Assembly: GCF_014699035.1 (NCBI RefSeq)
Contig: NZ_JACXAA010000002.1
Location: forward strand, 620,001 to 684,000
Direction: 5' to 3'
Origin: Spirosoma validum
Lineage (GTDB): Bacteria; Bacteroidota; Bacteroidia; Cytophagales; Spirosomataceae
Length of the DNA: 64,000 bases
This document shows, one piece after another, positions 61,695 through 64,000 of this stretch (within the stretch, counting starts at the first letter, position 1; every line of letters starts with the position of its first letter). A model generated the notes under the pieces. The model saw only the letters and a program-made list of their open reading frames with translations. It made no database searches and was not told where the DNA came from. The position numbers and the translations under genes were made by a program.

Positions 61695-63230
61695 ATGCTA
61701 TTTAATTCACTACAGTTTTTATTATTTTTCATTGTCGTTACGCTTAGCTACTTCAGTCTGAAGTGGCAGGGACGCTGGATCTTATTGTTGGTAGCCAGTT
61801 GCTACTTCTACATGGTCTTCAAGCCCGCGTACTTCCTGATTTTACTGCTGACCATCGTTATCGACTATATCGCTGGTATCTGGATTGAAAAGACAACTGG
61901 CCCAGCCCGAAAATGGCTGTTGATCATCTCTCTAATCTCCAATATAGGTATCTTGGCCTTTTTCAAATACCTCGGGTTTTTTACTGAAAACCTATCGTTG
62001 CTGTTTGAGAAATTGCACATGCCTGGCGTTGCCAGTGAGATTATGTACCAAGGTAATCGGTTATTTATTAGGGTACTACGCTTTTTCGGTCAGACAGGTA
62101 TACAGTCTTTTAAAGAAAACGTCATCAGTATTTTGCCCGTTGGTCTGTCGTTCCATACGTTTCAGGCAATGAGTTATACGATTGAAGTGTATCGGGGAAA
62201 TCAGAAGGCCGAACGTCATTTCGGAATATACTCGCTCTACGTTATGTTCTATCCGCAATTAGTGGCTGGTCCCATTGAGCGGCCTCAGAACGTACTATGG
62301 CAGTTTCATGATTACTTTAAGTACGACAAAGAGAACGTTAAGGCCGGGCTGATGCAGATGGCGTTCGGACTCTTCAAGAAACTGGTCATTGCCGATCGTC
62401 TGGCCATGCTTGTTGATCACACATACGGCAATCCTTCGGCTCACAACGGCCTGACGTTGCTGGTGGCTACGTTCTTCTATACTTTCCAGATTTATTGCGA
62501 TTTTTCGGGTTATTCTGACGTGGCCATCGGAGCCGCTCGCGTAATGGGCTTCACGCTTATGGAAAATTTCCGAACGCCCTATATTGCTCAGTCAGTTTCG
62601 GAATTCTGGCGACGCTGGCATATTTCACTGTCAACCTGGTTTCGAGATTATCTCTACATTCCGCTTGGTGGTAATCGAAAGGGCGAAGTCCGGCAGTATC
62701 TGAATATGCTGATCGTATTTCTGGCTAGTGGCCTCTGGCACGGTCCCAACTGGACGTATGTGATCTGGGGAGGACTGAACGGACTCTATCAGGTTCTGGC
62801 CGTTCTGCGTGACAAACTGTTGTCTAAGCTAGGTTTCTCCAGAACTCCACCCAGTTCCGTGACCTCGCCCGTTAATGACAAAGAAAGCCGTAAGTCACCC
62901 GTGCGCGCAGTGATCAACACGCTCATTACGTTCATACTGATCATGCTGACGTGGGTGTTCTTCCGGGCTAGAAGTCTGAGTGATGCTTTCCTGATCCTGA
63001 AACGTATTGGTACTTTATCATTCGATAATCACATCGACAGCCCAATGAATTCGGTGGAAATGGGGTTCAGCGTTCTTTTGATTCTTTTTCTATTAACGAA
63101 GGAGTATTTTTATCTGACGATTCCAACACGTAGTACGATTCGCTTTGCTGTACTATTCGTGCTCATTACGTTCGCGACTTATCTATTTGGTGTCTTCTCA
63201 TCGAATCAGTTCATCTATTTTCAATTCTGA
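61695..63230 (+). CDS. MBOAT O-acyltransferase, AlgI-like
   Basis: The 511-residue inner-membrane protein has about twelve hydrophobic segments and the MBOAT core: FWRRWHISLSTWFRDYLYIP at about 304-323 with Trp308-His309, and LASGLWHGPNWTYVIWGGLN at 343-362 with the catalytic His349. AlgI-type MBOATs transfer acetyl groups onto extracellular polysaccharides (alginate, cellulose, peptidoglycan). Usually a SGNH esterase-like partner (AlgX/AlgJ or DltD type) lies beside it; none is seen here, although the gene could be in the next few kilobases or elsewhere. It ends the run of glycan-decoration genes. Confidence 0.88.
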   Translation: MLFNSLQFLLFFIVVTLSYFSLKWQGRWILLLVASCYFYMVFKPAYFLILLLTIVIDYIAGIWIEKTTGPARKWLLIISLISNIGILAFFKYLGFFTENLSLLFEKLHMPGVASEIMYQGNRLFIRVLRFFGQTGIQSFKENVISILPVGLSFHTFQAMSYTIEVYRGNQKAERHFGIYSLYVMFYPQLVAGPIERPQNVLWQFHDYFKYDKENVKAGLMQMAFGLFKKLVIADRLAMLVDHTYGNPSAHNGLTLLVATFFYTFQIYCDFSGYSDVAIGAARVMGFTLMENFRTPYIAQSVSEFWRRWHISLSTWFRDYLYIPLGGNRKGEVRQYLNMLIVFLASGLWHGPNWTYVIWGGLNGLYQVLAVLRDKLLSKLGFSRTPPSSVTSPVNDKESRKSPVRAVINTLITFILIMLTWVFFRARSLSDAFLILKRIGTLSFDNHIDSPMNSVEMGFSVLLILFLLTKEYFYLTIPTRSTIRFAVLFVLITFATYLFGVFSSNQFIYFQF

Positions 63231-63255
63231 GTAAACATAGAATGATAAAAACGTC

Positions 63256-63287
63256 AATGATTTGCAATTCGCGAATTGCAAATCATT
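63256..63287. terminator. Perfect palindrome between MBOAT and msrB genes
   Basis: The perfect 32-base palindrome, AATGATTTGCAATTCG and its complement, lies between the convergent genes. It could form a strong hairpin on either strand, but T-runs are absent, so its termination strength is unclear. Confidence 0.7.
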
Positions 63288-63301
63288 AGCGAAAAGAAGG
63301 A

Positions 63302-63811
63302 TCACTTGATTTGAGCAAACACTAGCGCTACCCCGTTCATACAGTAACGTAACCCGGTTGGCTCGGGCCCATCGTTGAATACGTGTCCTAAATGCGCGTC
63401 GCAAACGGAGCAGCGTACTTCAGTGCGGTTACCGTCGGGCTCTGTATAAATTGCGTTCGATACGACAGGAGCATAGAAACTCGGCCAGCCGGTGTGTGAA
63501 TCAAACTTGGTACCGGATGTAAAAAGCGGATTATGGCAACAAACACAGGCATACGTACCCCGGCGATGTTCATGCGTTACTTCACTGCTATTCGCCCACT
63601 CGGTACCCCGCTCACGGGTGATGTTGTACTGTGACCGTGTCAGGATGTCACGCCATTCAGCGTCCGTCCTTTCAACGCGTCGGTTATTGGGTGAGGTAGT
63701 TCCGGGTGGGCGCTGATGCGGAGGACGAGGAGCGGCTATATATGTACCATACGCCCATAAACCACCAACCAGTAACAGGGCAATCACCAGGAAGAGCCAG
63801 TTTTGTTTCAT
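63302..63811 (-). CDS. msrB: Peptide-methionine (R)-S-oxide reductase, membrane-anchored
   Basis: MsrB reduces the R isomer of methionine sulfoxide in proteins. The 169-residue product has an N-terminal hydrophobic anchor or signal (LFLVIALLLVGGLWAYGTYI), so it acts in the periplasm. The MsrB domain follows: TRERGTEWANSSE, the zinc pair CVCC (CACVCCHNPLF-type), SHTGWPSFYAPV, the second pair CSVC and the catalytic Cys157 in RYCMNG. The ATG at 63811 starts at the signal sequence; an in-frame start at 63871 would overlap the moxR gene end. Confidence 0.93.
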   Translation of the reverse strand: MKQNWLFLVIALLLVGGLWAYGTYIAAPRPPHQRPPGTTSPNNRRVERTDAEWRDILTRSQYNITRERGTEWANSSEVTHEHRRGTYACVCCHNPLFTSGTKFDSHTGWPSFYAPVVSNAIYTEPDGNRTEVRCSVCDAHLGHVFNDGPEPTGLRYCMNGVALVFAQIK

Positions 63812-63871
63812 CAGTATTTGTCGGAGACTTTTCTGTAAAACACAAACGGGCTGAATTCTATTCCCTAACAA

Positions 63872-64000
63872 TCATCGGCCAATAGCCACTTTCCGTAAAA
63901 TAGAATCGATGACCTGCAAGGTTGTTACGCCATCGGCTTCGGCTTCGTAATTAAGCATGATCCGATGATTGAAGACGTCCGGAGCTACTTCCTTGATGTC
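63872..64000 (-). CDS. MoxR-type AAA ATPase, C-terminal fragment
   Basis: Only the last 42 codons lie in the window. They read DIKEVAPDVFNHRIMLNYEA, then EADGVTTLQVIDSILRK, matching the C-terminus of MoxR/RavA ATPases (DVxxHRIxLxYEAEADG). These chaperone-like ATPases work with von Willebrand A proteins in envelope functions. The msrB gene starts 60 bases after this stop, on the same strand. Confidence 0.82.
   Translation of the reverse strand, partial: DIKEVAPDVFNHRIMLNYEAEADGVTTLQVIDSILRKVAIGR

Noticed and set aside
1..64000. CRISPR array or insertion sequence
   Set aside because: No regularly spaced direct repeats and no transposase-like product were seen on either strand; the repeats present are isolated palindromes.

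Overview
The window looks like chromosomal DNA of a Bacteroidota bacterium of the order Cytophagales, probably Spirosoma or a close relative. This is inferred from SusC/SusD and Oar-type TonB receptors, PafA-type phosphatase, the birA-rsfS-ftsH order, promoters of the TTTG / TAnnTTTG type, and the near absence of Shine-Dalgarno sequences. No insertion sequence, prophage, CRISPR array, rRNA or intact tRNA is seen. Genes are on both strands in short operons separated by strong hairpin terminators.

Layout. 1-5.6 kb: truncated galK, an SRP RNA with a consensus promoter, a TPR lipoprotein, TMEM220-like protein and HMG-CoA lyase (overlapping), an IscA-like protein, a NUMOD4/HNH endonuclease and a CoA-binding protein. 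5.7-10 kb: a minus-strand run of fabH, purS, pssA, an MBL hydrolase, an RsmI-like methylase and an alpha/beta hydrolase. 10.5-17 kb: a large Oar-like receptor, a secreted GDPD and a secreted MBL protein, then a patatin. 17-24 kb: polyprenyl synthase, PafA phosphatase, birA, rsfS, ftsH and a phosphodiesterase. 24-35 kb: acyl-CoA ligase, nucleoside transporter, Uma2 protein, ppk1, gyrB, alanine dehydrogenase and tsaE. 35-48.9 kb: Tat-exported oxidoreductase, SusCD pair, phosphohexomutase, SDR epimerase, Kup potassium transporter and an M20 peptidase.

48.9-52.4 kb is the most unusual part. A Ro60/Rsr (TROVE) gene is transcribed away from a WYL-domain regulator. Immediately downstream of Ro60, on the same strand, lie four tandem non-coding elements. 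Each is closed by a terminal helix and carries a GTGYCGTAG-like 5' strand, and three have tRNA-like T arms. They are not functional tRNAs; they look like an array of four divergent bacterial Y RNAs (YrlA-like tRNA mimics). The third has T arm, closed acceptor-like hairpin and D arm in permuted order. Together with the regulator this looks like a self-contained Ro60-Y RNA surveillance locus.

52.8-55 kb: mntH and a DtxR-family regulator diverge around a perfect 26-bp operator that lies between two TAnnTTTG promoters. 55-63.2 kb: an LptG-like permease, then a plus-strand series (EamA transporter, two GT-C-like membrane proteins, GtrB-like GT2, MBOAT acyltransferase) that reads as a surface-glycan decoration cassette. 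The window ends with msrB and the tail of a MoxR ATPase. At least three kinds of palindromic intergenic repeat recur, several placed exactly at stop codons.
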